From Haladaptatus caseinilyticus (GTDB lineage: Archaea > Halobacteriota > Halobacteria > Halobacteriales > Haladaptataceae): a stretch of DNA of 64,000 nt. The position numbers and the translations under genes are program-made. Of the stretch, positions 27,267 through 36,997 are shown piece after piece; positions within the stretch are counted from its first letter, which is position 1, and each line of letters opens with the position of its first letter. The stretch covers positions 78,346 to 142,345 of the forward strand of contig NZ_CP111038.1 in assembly GCF_026248685.1 (NCBI RefSeq), in the 5' to 3' direction. The notes below the pieces were generated by a model, which saw only the letters and a program-made list of their open reading frames with translations, did not search any database and was not told where the DNA came from.

Positions 27267-30125
27267 ATGGGTTCGCCGATCATATCGGGAGTAATCGACC
27301 GAATTAGTGGAAGCGGAAACGGGATACTTCGAGTCGACAACACTGAATTCAATCTTGGCCCTCTTCCCCATACCGCCGTCGGAAATTCCGTGGTTGCAGT
27401 ACCACTTTCTGGAACCTGGGCTGTTTGTCTCACGCCCTATACTGAGAAAGACGAGTATCTTTCAGAGTTCTTGGAAACGACAGGGAAAAACCTGAACGAG
27501 GTAATGGAGGCATTCGCAAATACGGAAGGGCCAATCAATAAGTACTTTCAAACAGATCTTCCAAATCAGTTTCCAGAAGACCTTGTAGTGGGATTAACCT
27601 TGGACGTTAAGATTGTAGTCAGCGATTCTGCTGTAAGTTATGTCATATTCAACGAAGGAAACGTTATAGAAGTCGATGTTCCGTTCCTCCCACCAGGTTA
27701 CGAGACAACCATTGAGATTACAGACTCAACTTCGCTGATTCCGACGGGAGTAGTAGCCGAGTCAATAATAGAAGATGGACCTGATTCAGGGACGGAAATT
27801 ACTGTTGATATTATGGGGAAAAAAGGGTCTACTGCATATGCGATCCACGAATCCGTTCCTGTGGTTTTACCGGAGTGTGCTGCCACTGTGGGAGATCAAG
27901 TCCACGTCCAAGTCGTATCGGAAGAAACAGGCTCTATACGGGCAGAAGTAGCGGCGTTATCGGAGGACAACCGGTTGGCACTCGGCGACTCGTTAGAAGT
28001 GAAACTTGATATATCTCCTGCTAATAAAAAGATAGCACGGATTATAGAAGATTTACCAGTTCTGATTACCCCGCCGGCTCTCCCGATACATGGTGAGGTA
28101 CCACTCGTAGTCACGGACGTTAAACCGAACACGGTTATCGCGGAAATCGACTTTACAGCATGGAATGGGGTCAAATTCGAGATCGGTCAAATACTAACAC
28201 TTAAGGACTTCAATTGGTATGAGAACCGATTAATAGGGGAACACGATGGCGTGCAGTTTACTATTTCTGTTTCTGAGAAACCGCCTACTGTTCCAAAGGC
28301 TCTCGATGTCGTGATCACCGATATCTCTCCAAGTGAGATATCAACAAGTATCGAGCCCCATCCGCGACTTGAATCTCTCGATGAGGAGGACTTAATCACG
28401 TTATCAATCGACGAAAAGCAAGAAGGGTATCTACTCGGGGAACATCGACGATTTCCGGTATGGATTCCGTTCGATGGGGAAATAGTGCCATCTGAACTAT
28501 CCGTTACCATTACTCAAATTACAAATCACGGTATCTTCGCCTCGCTCGCTACACTCCCGGATCGAGCACTGCCAGGTCAAGGTGAAATCGTTCCTGCGAA
28601 AGTCGAAGACGAGGATCTGGCTACTGCGACTGCGTTTTTGAAAACATCCGGTGAGACCGATCCATATGCTGTTCCAGTAATCTTTCCAATTACTACTGAC
28701 GTCAAAGGAGAAGTCGGCGTCGAAATCGTCGCCGAAGATGATCCGTATCTACTTGGGGTTCTCCGATTAACTGGCGGGGGAGCAGACACAAAATTAGTTC
28801 CGAATTACCTATCGGAAACCCAGCGAGCAATCATCGCAGTTCGAAATCGATTGCTTGGCAAAGCCGTGTCGGCTTGGACAGCCGCTGCCAAAGAGACAAA
28901 TAACGAACTCAGAGAAGTGGAGGCCCGACGGGCAGCAGCGTATGGAAAGGCAGAAATGGCACTAAATGATGGTCAATATGAGACGGCCGAATCGAATATT
29001 AAGGATTTCAAATCATACTTGTCTAATACTAATATTCTGGAAAAGTATCACCACAATCTCGATCTCGAATTGGATGTTTATACCCAGTTAATAACAGCGA
29101 CCCGCAGGCGTGCACCAGATTCAGCTACTGGATTACAGCGAATCGCATATAACATCAGCTCCAGAACTCAGATTAATCAGGCGGCAGCTAAGATCCCGAT
29201 TACTTCGTGGGATCAAGATCCTGACTGGAACATGGTTTTCCCACACCCGTTTGTGGTTGACCGTATGAGCCAACTCTGTGAAAAGTTCGATTCGATACCA
29301 GATGCCGCGAAAAACATCCTCACGAATGTGGCTACGTTAGAGGAGATGCAATGGTCGGTACCACCCGCCTCTGAAGCGGAACCTCAACCGACTGGTTCGC
29401 TTGACAAACCTTCGATCCCCTTGGAATTGTCTGAAGTTAGTGAGCAAAATTCCCAGTCACGGGGGCAGCAGGACAATGAAGAGGAAACTTCATCACCACC
29501 CAACAAGGAACGAAACTCGGAAAAAGTTTCCAGCAGTGAGCCAAACAATAGGAATTCACTTGAACACGATTCTGAAGCAAGTACAGTGACCACTACTGGT
29601 ACTGTCGAAAACAACAAGCTATCGGAGACTACAGACGCCAATTCGTCGGAGAGTGATGGCACAGTTTCCGTTAGAGGGTCCAATTCGACAATGGGGCCAA
29701 TAGATGAATTGGTAGTCGAAAAGGAGAGTCCAAAGACTTCTAGGGTGTCTAATGAACTTCGGTCGTTGAGACGAAAAGCCGAACAGGCTGCCTCAACTGA
29801 TCCGACACGAGATACGTCTCAAACTGGTGGTGGATCAAGATACCAGCGAGCACAGCCAATTAAGGAGTTCGTGAAGACACGTGCTGATGGCATGTGTGAG
29901 GCCTGTGGAGAAGCCGCGCCCTTCGAGAATAGAGCTGGGGAACCATATTTAGAGGTTCACCACATCGACGAACTTGGAAAAGGCGGTGAAGATCATCCGT
30001 CAAAAGTCGTTGCGTTGTGTCCAACATGTCATAAACGGATTCATCACGGACAAAAAGGCGGAAAGATTAACGAAGAACTTCGTGACAAACTCCAAAATGG
30101 ACTAGCAGAGGTTGGGACTAAATAA
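27267..30125 (+). CDS. Multi-TRAM-like repeat protein with C-terminal HNH nuclease
   Basis: 952 residues. It starts ISGVIDRISGSGNGILRVDN, a TRAM-like beta-barrel (residues about 5-45). Further units of similar shape follow to about residue 505: DVKIVVSDSAVSYVIFNEGN, TEITVDIMGKKGSTAYAIHE, LPVLITPPALPIHGEVPLVV, FTISVSEKPPTVPKALDVVI. A helical region (510-690) and a Ser/Glu/Asn-rich linker (about 700-860) lead to an HNH domain: CEAC (877-880), VHHID (His898, His899) and CPTCHKRIHHG (918-928). HNH proteins cut DNA. The many barrels suggest nucleic-acid binding. The combination is not one I recognise; a defence or mobile-element nuclease is possible. TATA-like sequence lies upstream near 27205-27235. 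Confidence 0.75.
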   Translation: MGSPIISGVIDRISGSGNGILRVDNTEFNLGPLPHTAVGNSVVAVPLSGTWAVCLTPYTEKDEYLSEFLETTGKNLNEVMEAFANTEGPINKYFQTDLPNQFPEDLVVGLTLDVKIVVSDSAVSYVIFNEGNVIEVDVPFLPPGYETTIEITDSTSLIPTGVVAESIIEDGPDSGTEITVDIMGKKGSTAYAIHESVPVVLPECAATVGDQVHVQVVSEETGSIRAEVAALSEDNRLALGDSLEVKLDISPANKKIARIIEDLPVLITPPALPIHGEVPLVVTDVKPNTVIAEIDFTAWNGVKFEIGQILTLKDFNWYENRLIGEHDGVQFTISVSEKPPTVPKALDVVITDISPSEISTSIEPHPRLESLDEEDLITLSIDEKQEGYLLGEHRRFPVWIPFDGEIVPSELSVTITQITNHGIFASLATLPDRALPGQGEIVPAKVEDEDLATATAFLKTSGETDPYAVPVIFPITTDVKGEVGVEIVAEDDPYLLGVLRLTGGGADTKLVPNYLSETQRAIIAVRNRLLGKAVSAWTAAAKETNNELREVEARRAAAYGKAEMALNDGQYETAESNIKDFKSYLSNTNILEKYHHNLDLELDVYTQLITATRRRAPDSATGLQRIAYNISSRTQINQAAAKIPITSWDQDPDWNMVFPHPFVVDRMSQLCEKFDSIPDAAKNILTNVATLEEMQWSVPPASEAEPQPTGSLDKPSIPLELSEVSEQNSQSRGQQDNEEETSSPPNKERNSEKVSSSEPNNRNSLEHDSEASTVTTTGTVENNKLSETTDANSSESDGTVSVRGSNSTMGPIDELVVEKESPKTSRVSNELRSLRRKAEQAASTDPTRDTSQTGGGSRYQRAQPIKEFVKTRADGMCEACGEAAPFENRAGEPYLEVHHIDELGKGGEDHPSKVVALCPTCHKRIHHGQKGGKINEELRDKLQNGLAEVGTK

Positions 30126-30159
30126 GTTGAATTTTAAATGGCCTAAATTCTTCTATGAT

Positions 30160-30798
30160 TTAGAGGCCGAGGATATCGATTGCACCTGCCTGAAGTCCAA
30201 GCATGGCAAGTTTAGCAGCAACACTTGTACTATACCCTTTAGCATCGTCAATAAACTGCCTCAGCCTACCTGGATCAGGATCATCACTTTCTAATTCATC
30301 GTCAAATTGTTCAGTAATCTCTTGGAGTTCATCTTGATAAGCAGCAGCTTGTGGATCAAGTTGTATCAATTCCATGATGGATTCAATAGTCACTTGCTGG
30401 TTTACTTCTTGCTGGACATTTTGATTTGAATCGACAGATACCATCACCATTCGGTTCGTGGTATCGTTTCCATTTTTCCGCTCAGGGAGTTCGTAATCTA
30501 ACGCATTTGCAATTCGCTCACATCCGGATCGAATTTCATGTAGAGCTTCGTCACGCCGTTTGGAAGGTATATACGTACTAAATTCGGGAGTGTTAACAGA
30601 TCCTCCTTCTGTACGTCCTTCTACTTGTTTTGTGTCGATGATTATTTCATTGTCCTTGAACTCATCTTGTAGTTTTAATAGTACGCGATTGAAATCCTCG
30701 GCCAATGGCTCGGTCGCATCCTGATATTCGTTTTCAATTGCTTCTGTACTTCGCTCGAAAATCCGTCCTAATTCGGATATCCAGTAATCTATTTTCAT
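30160..30798 (-). CDS. Hypothetical protein, C-terminal amphipathic helices
   Basis: 212 residues. The N-terminal half is alpha/beta (EPLAEDFNRVLLKLQDEFKD, then SGCERIANALDYELPERKNG). A low-complexity NQNVQQEVNQQVTIESIMEL segment (about 125-145) leads to a helical end with small residues (YSTSVAAKLAMLGLQAGAIDI). The QQVTIESI...LI layout resembles C-termini of some abortive-infection-type proteins, but only loosely. It converges on the HNH gene with 34 bp between stops, so a paired role is possible though not shown. Confidence 0.5.
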   Translation of the reverse strand: MKIDYWISELGRIFERSTEAIENEYQDATEPLAEDFNRVLLKLQDEFKDNEIIIDTKQVEGRTEGGSVNTPEFSTYIPSKRRDEALHEIRSGCERIANALDYELPERKNGNDTTNRMVMVSVDSNQNVQQEVNQQVTIESIMELIQLDPQAAAYQDELQEITEQFDDELESDDPDPGRLRQFIDDAKGYSTSVAAKLAMLGLQAGAIDILGL

Positions 30799-30952
30799 GT
30801 GAAAAATATAGCAGTTAGAAGTATTTATATTCAGTTATTTACTGTATTGACTACTCTGTATCTAATTAAGAGTATAGAAATTGACTCACCGTCAACTCTG
30901 ATCTGGCACCGCTTGAAACAAGAGTTGTATTAACAACTACATTCCACAATTT

Positions 30953-31465
30953 TCAAACAAATGATTGTAAGCTCGACTCGGTATACTGCCCTAATTCCTC
31001 CTCAATATCCGATTCCCGCCACCCAAGCGGCGACAACACACTTGCTGCTGCACGAACCAACAATTCTCGATAGATCCCGACATCATACTCACCAAGCTCC
31101 TCACTCGCCAACAGCACCCGCTCTCGCGACTGCTTCGCATCGTCCACCACCACATACGACACACTCTGCCCAGGCGCACGTCCCAATCCCAAATCAGCCG
31201 CCCGCTCTAGTGCCGCTACACTCCGTGTCGACTGTGTATAGTCCTCCCGTCGCTTCGAAACCCGATTCGTGATCACCAACTCATTCGGATCAACTGCCCC
31301 ACGCTCAAGTCGATCGACCCACGACCGTAGTTCCTCACAAACCGCCTCTGGATCACGATACGCATAGACCGCTCGAATCAACGCTTTCTGCGCATCGTCG
31401 AGATACGATAGCGAACACCGCTGACGACACTCGATTCCCCGATATTTGAACTCGTCTTCCCCGGC
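30953..31465 (-). pseudogene. polB C-terminal fragment
   Basis: About 170 residues closely matching residues 529-699 of the PolB at 34894: EFKYRGIECRQRC, YRDPEAVCEELRSWVDRLERGA and YTQSTRSVAALERAADLGL. The polymerase palm with motifs A, B and C is absent. The open frame runs on to 31507, where it meets the next gene, but that N-terminal tail is unrelated. It ends in a divergent SDIEEELGQYTESSLQSFV. A second, older copy of the same gene end lies at 20753. Confidence 0.75.
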
Positions 31466-31488
31466 TTCTTCATTTCTATGAGTATCAA

Positions 31489-32205
31489 CTACTGTTCGGA
31501 TATCCAAGTGTAGCCGCGTGGCATGGCATATAACACGTTCGTTTCATTTGCCATCTCTTCGATTTGCTGTCGTGCGAGACGACCTATCCGGGAGTACTCG
31601 TGGTAGTTACGCTCTCTTTCCGAGACAGGCTCGGTGTAGAGATAATTCTTATTTGAATAGAGTGCGAGATACGTCTCGACCGAATCCGGTAAGTCGGTTA
31701 GACGTTCGAGATCTTCTTTGATTTTGTTTGGGCCGAAGTCGAGTTCGTCTTGAATCTCTCCATCTTCGTGGTGCGATCCGAGTCTTGTTGACCGTGCATG
31801 GGTCGGGAATTTATCCTTGTTTTTCACAAATTTGAGTTCAATGACTGCGCTAAAATCACGCTCATCGAATTTCTTCACGCCGTCAATCCATCGAACTGGA
31901 TGCGTTAGCCGTTCGTTCAGGACAACAATATCGAATCGATTGTTTTTCTCTTTGGAGACTTCACCATGAACCCGAGTGAGACCTTGTTCTAAGAATGCCG
32001 ATTGAACAGCCTGCCATTGGTCTTGCTTGTAGCTGGTAGTGTTTTCGAAACTGGTCTGCTCAACCTCTGCAGAGAGACAATCCTGCGTTCGGAGTTTGTT
32101 TCGTAGACATTCGTGATGTCGAGCTTGGAGATCGTACTCGGTGACGAAATCTGCAGGGTTATCTACGAATTCGCGTGCGATCTCTTCGACGACTTCTGAG
32201 TACAT
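31489..32205 (-). CDS. PD-(D/E)XK-like restriction-type nuclease
   Basis: 238 residues. NNRFDIVVLNERLTH followed by FSAVIELKFVKN (about residues 87-130) gives the D-x(n)-ExK core of the restriction-endonuclease fold. A helical N-terminus (ADFVTEYDLQARHHECLRNK) and an ALYSNKNYLYTEP strand support a full small nuclease domain. No named family recognised. It lies head-to-tail with a polB fragment it slightly overlaps, and upstream of a palindrome, within the nuclease-rich 27-35 kb stretch. Confidence 0.6.
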   Translation of the reverse strand: MYSEVVEEIAREFVDNPADFVTEYDLQARHHECLRNKLRTQDCLSAEVEQTSFENTTSYKQDQWQAVQSAFLEQGLTRVHGEVSKEKNNRFDIVVLNERLTHPVRWIDGVKKFDERDFSAVIELKFVKNKDKFPTHARSTRLGSHHEDGEIQDELDFGPNKIKEDLERLTDLPDSVETYLALYSNKNYLYTEPVSERERNYHEYSRIGRLARQQIEEMANETNVLYAMPRGYTWISEQ

Positions 32206-32291
32206 ATTTTGTTCTCATAAATGCACGCTATTAGTAGCATAGTCCAGTGAATAGAAAAGGTGAATCGAGCAAGATTTCTCTTATCGCCGTT

Positions 32292-32310
32292 GTTAGGATA
32301 ATATACTAAC
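32292..32310. repeat. GTTAGTATA palindrome, copy 1
   Basis: GTTAGGATA-A-TATACTAAC, one mismatch from the 9-bp inverted repeat that recurs at 37751, 55181 and 60581. It lies 80 bp before the gene-relic copy 3. Confidence 0.5.
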
Positions 32311-32370
32311 CATGCAACTTACAGAGAGTTCCGAATGCTGTCAGCGGGCGACGCAATGAGAGTTAACGGC

Positions 32371-32445
32371 AATCCGGACTTGGCAGGATGGATGCGCGTC
32401 CACGAAGCTAATACAGAGACCACGAACGATGGTCGCGGATTATGA
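32371..32445 (+). pseudogene. Tail of the unidentified repeated gene (copy 3)
   Basis: Reads NPDLAGWMRVHEANTETTND and stop. It matches the C-terminus of copy 2 (HPDLAGWMRAHEANAGGN). Confidence 0.55.
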
Positions 32446-32744
32446 TGGTATAATCACGGGAGTTTTTCGAACCTCCATTTTGACGACGCCACTATCCGAG
32501 ATCAATCACTTAGTCCAGATGGAACATTGTGGTATAATCGACTACCTCACCAGTGACTTTCGAAGACGACTTGATTGAGAACATGCAGAAGTGTCCCGAG
32601 CTAACGGTTGAATGCCAACTTAAGGTCATCTATTGCGGGATGAGGGCCGGACATAGGTCGCATATTCAGTACTGCGAGATTCTGAATCAGAAATGATGAG
32701 AGCGAACAAATTATTATCCTAGTAATTAATCGTTCTTACTAATC
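32446..32744. other. Intergenic relic DNA
   Basis: The first about 80 bp resemble the DNA after copy 2. A short frame MQKCPELTVECQLKVIYCGM (32584 on) is probably another gene scrap. AT-rich promoter-like DNA (ATTATTATCCTAGTAATTAA) lies before 32745. Confidence 0.35.
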
Positions 32745-34856
32745 ATGGAAACCAGAACGGTACACTTGGATTCTCTTCTAACAGACGGATTATTCGATAT
32801 TCCCAGTTACCAACGAAGTTACTCCTGGAGAGAACTGCAACTTCAAGACTTACTGGAGGATTTGCTCTATCTTCCCAAGGGAAAGACACACTTCTTTGGG
32901 AACATCATTTTAGACAAGCAAGAGGAGCAATTCCGAACGGACCGTGGCAGACGGTTTGAGAAATTTGATGTTGTTGACGGGCAACAACGCTTGACCTCTG
33001 CGGTCATTTTTCTCCATGTGGCCGCACAATTCGATGATACGGTGGCCAATACACTTGACGAGGATAATCTTCTTTTTCCGGTCACAGAACGACCGAGATT
33101 GCTCCCGCAAGACCAGGACAAGGAATATTTCCGCGATAGCCTACTAGGGTCCGCCACAATTGAGACCGAGACGCCGTCTCAAGACCGACTCAAACAGGCC
33201 TACGAATTCTTTGAGCACGAATTCCAACAATTGGACGATGGCAGAACAATTCAAAAGCTGGTCGAGAAGCTTCGGTATGATTGTCGAATAAATGTCGTAG
33301 AAATAGACGACGAATCAGAAGCTGCTTCGATCTTCGAGAGTTTGAATGATCGTGGGAGGTCTCTGTCGACCCTAGATAAGACGAAGAGTTTCCTGATGTA
33401 TATGGACGATCGCTCCAGCAATAATGGAGCATTAGAGGAAAAAATCAAGGATAGGTTTGGGAGCATCTACCGGGAGCTATTCGTGCTCACTACTGGCCAC
33501 GAGCGGGTCAATGATTTCGATGAAGACAGTTTCCTGCGATTCCATTGGGGTATCTACGATGGATACGATTCTAATGAGTACTTCAACGGATTTGAAACCT
33601 TGAAAAACCGGTTACGAGAGCAATATCGAGCTGGAGATCTTGAACAAGTGCAGAAAGAGATTGATCACTATGTCCAAGATCTCCGAGAAGCTGCTTCGGC
33701 ATTTGCGGCTATTTTCGAGCCAAAAAACCGCCCGGAGAAGGTCCAACCGTTATTGACGGAATTATTGGAGCTTGGGAGACTGGCGAATGTTCTTCCCGTA
33801 CTGATGGCATCATATCTCAGATTCGGCGATGATGAACCAGAAGCATTCGCCAAGATCATCAAAGCGTGTGAAACGTTGGTCTTCAGAATGTATGCGATCG
33901 ATAGCCGCCGTTCAGATACAGGGAGAGGCCGATTAGTCCGGCTCGCCCATGAGATACATAACGACCGGTCGCTCGAACCTCCGGAGATTGTGATGAAGAT
34001 CGATACTATAACGGATCGGTACACTTCCGATGACCGATTTGAACGAAATCTTCGCGACCCTGGCTTCTACAACAGCACCACCAGTCGAGACGCCAAGTAT
34101 CTGCTCTACAAGTATGGCCAACAAATCGATTCAGAGGCTGGCGAAGAAGTACTCAAGGACGTCTCACATATCCTCTCACCTGAGTTCCAAGTTGAACATA
34201 TTCTTGCCCGACAACTGCCGGAAGCTGCTATTCCGGAGAATTTAGTCGGTGAATTTGATGAACACGTTCATCGACTGGGCAACCTGACTATTGCCAGTCG
34301 ATACTGGAATAGCTCCTACGGCAACTTGCCATTCGCAGAAAAGAAACGAGCCAGTGGCAGTCGCGAGAAGGACTACGAATCCTCAGCCCTCCGAGTGCAA
34401 CGGGAGTTGGCTGACTACAAAAAGTTCTTTAGAGTAGAAATCGACGGTCGAGAAGATATCCTTGTGGAGTTTGCCCTTGAAAATTGGTCGATAGAGCCAC
34501 CAGAGATTGAGCAATCGATAGAGGATGTCCCTGAAGACTTTGTTGGATATTTCCCCCCTAGTTTCTTCGAACGGTTGACCAACAAGCAAGAAGCGATGTT
34601 TCGTATTTTGTACGATGCTGAGGCTCCAATAGGGACAGACGAGCTAATCCAACGAATAGAAGAAGAATATGGGGAAACTGTCGATGGAAGTAGCGGATTG
34701 TCGGGGATTCTCGCGGGATTAACTGCCAAACATTCCAAGGAGTTCAGACGTTCAATCATGCCGGCTCAGTGGATGGGAGACCAGTACGAATGGCGACTCG
34801 CATTAGATGAAGAACAGGAACAAATATTCAAAGAGAAGTTAAAAATAGAGAGATAA
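32745..34856 (+). CDS. GmrSD-type DUF262/DUF1524 protein
   Basis: 703 residues. The N-terminal DUF262 shows IPSYQRSYSWRELQLQDLLE (about 19-38) and FDVVDGQQRLTSAVIFLH (about 73-90), the conserved IPxYQRxYxW and DGQQRL motifs. The C-terminal DUF1524 HNH-type domain has VEHILARQLPE (about 482-492) and HRLGNLTIASRYWNSSYGN (about 508-526). A final winged-helix-like part (ILYDAEAPIGTDELIQRIEE) is extra. GmrSD proteins are NTP-dependent type IV restriction enzymes that cut modified phage DNA, though some relatives have other roles. It is intact in all motifs I can see. Confidence 0.85.
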   Translation: METRTVHLDSLLTDGLFDIPSYQRSYSWRELQLQDLLEDLLYLPKGKTHFFGNIILDKQEEQFRTDRGRRFEKFDVVDGQQRLTSAVIFLHVAAQFDDTVANTLDEDNLLFPVTERPRLLPQDQDKEYFRDSLLGSATIETETPSQDRLKQAYEFFEHEFQQLDDGRTIQKLVEKLRYDCRINVVEIDDESEAASIFESLNDRGRSLSTLDKTKSFLMYMDDRSSNNGALEEKIKDRFGSIYRELFVLTTGHERVNDFDEDSFLRFHWGIYDGYDSNEYFNGFETLKNRLREQYRAGDLEQVQKEIDHYVQDLREAASAFAAIFEPKNRPEKVQPLLTELLELGRLANVLPVLMASYLRFGDDEPEAFAKIIKACETLVFRMYAIDSRRSDTGRGRLVRLAHEIHNDRSLEPPEIVMKIDTITDRYTSDDRFERNLRDPGFYNSTTSRDAKYLLYKYGQQIDSEAGEEVLKDVSHILSPEFQVEHILARQLPEAAIPENLVGEFDEHVHRLGNLTIASRYWNSSYGNLPFAEKKRASGSREKDYESSALRVQRELADYKKFFRVEIDGREDILVEFALENWSIEPPEIEQSIEDVPEDFVGYFPPSFFERLTNKQEAMFRILYDAEAPIGTDELIQRIEEEYGETVDGSSGLSGILAGLTAKHSKEFRRSIMPAQWMGDQYEWRLALDEEQEQIFKEKLKIER

Positions 34857-34893
34857 TTCACAAGCCCTACGAACGTCGCTAAACGTGGAATGC

Positions 34894-36993
34894 TTAGAGA
34901 AACGAGTTGAGACTGACTTCGTCATAACTCGCGAGAAATTGCTTAATGCGTTTCTCACGCCAGCCTAGCGGTGACAACACACTCGCCGCAGCGCGAATCA
35001 ACAACTCCCGATAGAACCCGACATCATACACGTCTAATTCTTCACTCGCCAACAGCACCCGTTCTCGCGATTTCTTCGCATCATCAACCACAACATACGA
35101 CACACTCTGACCTGGCGACCGCGCCAACCCCAAATCAGCCGCCCGCTCTAACGCCGCTACACTCCGCGTCGATTGCGTGTAGTCCTCCTTCTTCTTCGAA
35201 ACGCGATTCGTAATCACCAACTCACTCGGACCGACCGCCCCTCGCTCAAGTCGATCAACCCACGACCGTAGTTCCTCACAAACCGCCTCTGGATCACGAT
35301 ACGCATCGACCGCTCGAATCAACGTTTGCTGCGCCTCGTCGATATACGAGGGCGTACTTCGCTGACGACACTCGATACCTCGATACTTGTACTCATCTTC
35401 GCCAGCGACCTTTCCGAAATACTTCGTCAACGCACCAGCATCCGAATCACGCAACGGCACGAACGATATCCAGTCGTAGTGGGCTTCATGCTCAAGCCGA
35501 ATTGCCACCTCTTCAGAAATCTCAGAGACAAGCTTAGACAACGAGGTCTGTTCCTCGCCGTCGATTGGCGTCACCCACACGCTATCGACGATCCCATGCA
35601 CAATGCGCCACCCGTTCTCCTCGAGCACTGCTTTCGTCTCCAACAGAATCTCCCGTGCATACGCATTGATCGCTTCGTGGCACTCGATCCGCCCGAATTT
35701 CGCATTCGAAAACCCCTGATAACCGAAACACGACACTAGAATCCACTTGATCGCACTGGACTGGCCTTCCAGTTCATCGCGACGTTCTTCATCCTCAGTC
35801 TCGCGAATCTCGGCTTTGATCGCATCACGGTCCTCGATCAACGGCTCAAGCACGTCCGGAAGATACCCCCGCTCGTCACAAATCGAATACCCGATGCCCG
35901 GCACGTCCTCCCGACCAGCATGGCACTCACACCGAATCTTCTCGGGACTCACGTTCCGCGTGACGATGATATTGGGATACAGCGAGGAGAAGTCGAGTTC
36001 GTGGACATCCTCGTGTAACCCAACATCCGGCGCGAACGTGAACCCACCCCGGTCGGCATCGTGCAGTTGGCGCATCGTCTTGAACTTCTCGTGCCGCCAC
36101 GACCGCCAGGGCACGAGCACATCGCGCTCGCGAGCTTCCTGGATCTGGATCCCGGTCAGAATATTCCCGATCGATGACCACGCTAACTCCTGCAGTGGCT
36201 TACCCGACTGTTCGACGAGATACAGACAGCCGTCGAGGTTTGTCTGATTCCACATGAACGTATTCGAGCCGTCGATGATCACCCGCCCAGGAAGATTGTA
36301 GCGTGCTGGAGAGTGCCCGACTTGCCCGTAGCTTTCGTAGGTTGATTCACCTGCCAACTGCTGCCACCCTGGACGTCGTCCAAGCTGGAACTCCACGTCG
36401 AGCCGATCGGCCTGCTGGAACAGGACTGGAATGAGGTCGCTCGTATTTAAGAACAGAACGTCGGGGTCAACACGCTCAACACGAGCCGACAGTGTGGTTA
36501 GCACGTCCTCCCCACTCCCGGTCACCGTCTCATCCTCGATCGTGAGTTCCGTGACTTGATCACTCGCAAGCTCCGTCTCCGAGACAGCAATCTGCATCTC
36601 CGAGAGTTCGCGGGTCGGGAGTGGGTCAATCTCCGTTTCGAGACAGTAGCGAAACTCCCGCGAGAAATCGACGTTGTAGCAGCGATACTCACCAGGCGAA
36701 CCCCACTTGCTCACCATTCGGGCCACCGAGTTGACCGCCTTGAGGTCAACCACATCCACTCGAAGTACTTGCTCGGGAACGTGGCGGAAGCTCACGCGTT
36801 CATCAACCGTAGCAACCCGACCAACAGCGGGATGGTCACGGAGTGCAGCACGCGCTGTGGAAAAATCACCGTCACCATGAACAGAGACGTAGATTGTCGG
36901 CGTATACGACTCATCGACTTCACACTCCACCCCCATCTCGGTCACCGACCAGGTGAGGACGTCGCCGTCGAGGTAGTCGATTTTGTACACCAT
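34894..36993 (-). CDS. polB: Family B DNA polymerase with altered motif C
   Basis: 699 residues. Motif A, DFSSLYPNIIVTRNVSPEKI (about 332-351), and motif B, KWILVSCFGYQGFSN (about 414-428), are normal. Motif C reads VHGIVDSVWV (about 464-473) instead of the usual YGDTDS: one Asp is replaced while the second remains. The N-terminal exonuclease region lacks a clear DIE motif. This suggests a weak or inactive polymerase of the plasmid/PolB2-like haloarchaeal group. The small gene at 36998 directly upstream shares the operon. Two fragments of the same gene end occur at 20753 and 30953. Confidence 0.85.
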   Translation of the reverse strand: MVYKIDYLDGDVLTWSVTEMGVECEVDESYTPTIYVSVHGDGDFSTARAALRDHPAVGRVATVDERVSFRHVPEQVLRVDVVDLKAVNSVARMVSKWGSPGEYRCYNVDFSREFRYCLETEIDPLPTRELSEMQIAVSETELASDQVTELTIEDETVTGSGEDVLTTLSARVERVDPDVLFLNTSDLIPVLFQQADRLDVEFQLGRRPGWQQLAGESTYESYGQVGHSPARYNLPGRVIIDGSNTFMWNQTNLDGCLYLVEQSGKPLQELAWSSIGNILTGIQIQEARERDVLVPWRSWRHEKFKTMRQLHDADRGGFTFAPDVGLHEDVHELDFSSLYPNIIVTRNVSPEKIRCECHAGREDVPGIGYSICDERGYLPDVLEPLIEDRDAIKAEIRETEDEERRDELEGQSSAIKWILVSCFGYQGFSNAKFGRIECHEAINAYAREILLETKAVLEENGWRIVHGIVDSVWVTPIDGEEQTSLSKLVSEISEEVAIRLEHEAHYDWISFVPLRDSDAGALTKYFGKVAGEDEYKYRGIECRQRSTPSYIDEAQQTLIRAVDAYRDPEAVCEELRSWVDRLERGAVGPSELVITNRVSKKKEDYTQSTRSVAALERAADLGLARSPGQSVSYVVVDDAKKSRERVLLASEELDVYDVGFYRELLIRAAASVLSPLGWREKRIKQFLASYDEVSLNSFL

Positions 36994-36997
36994 CGCC

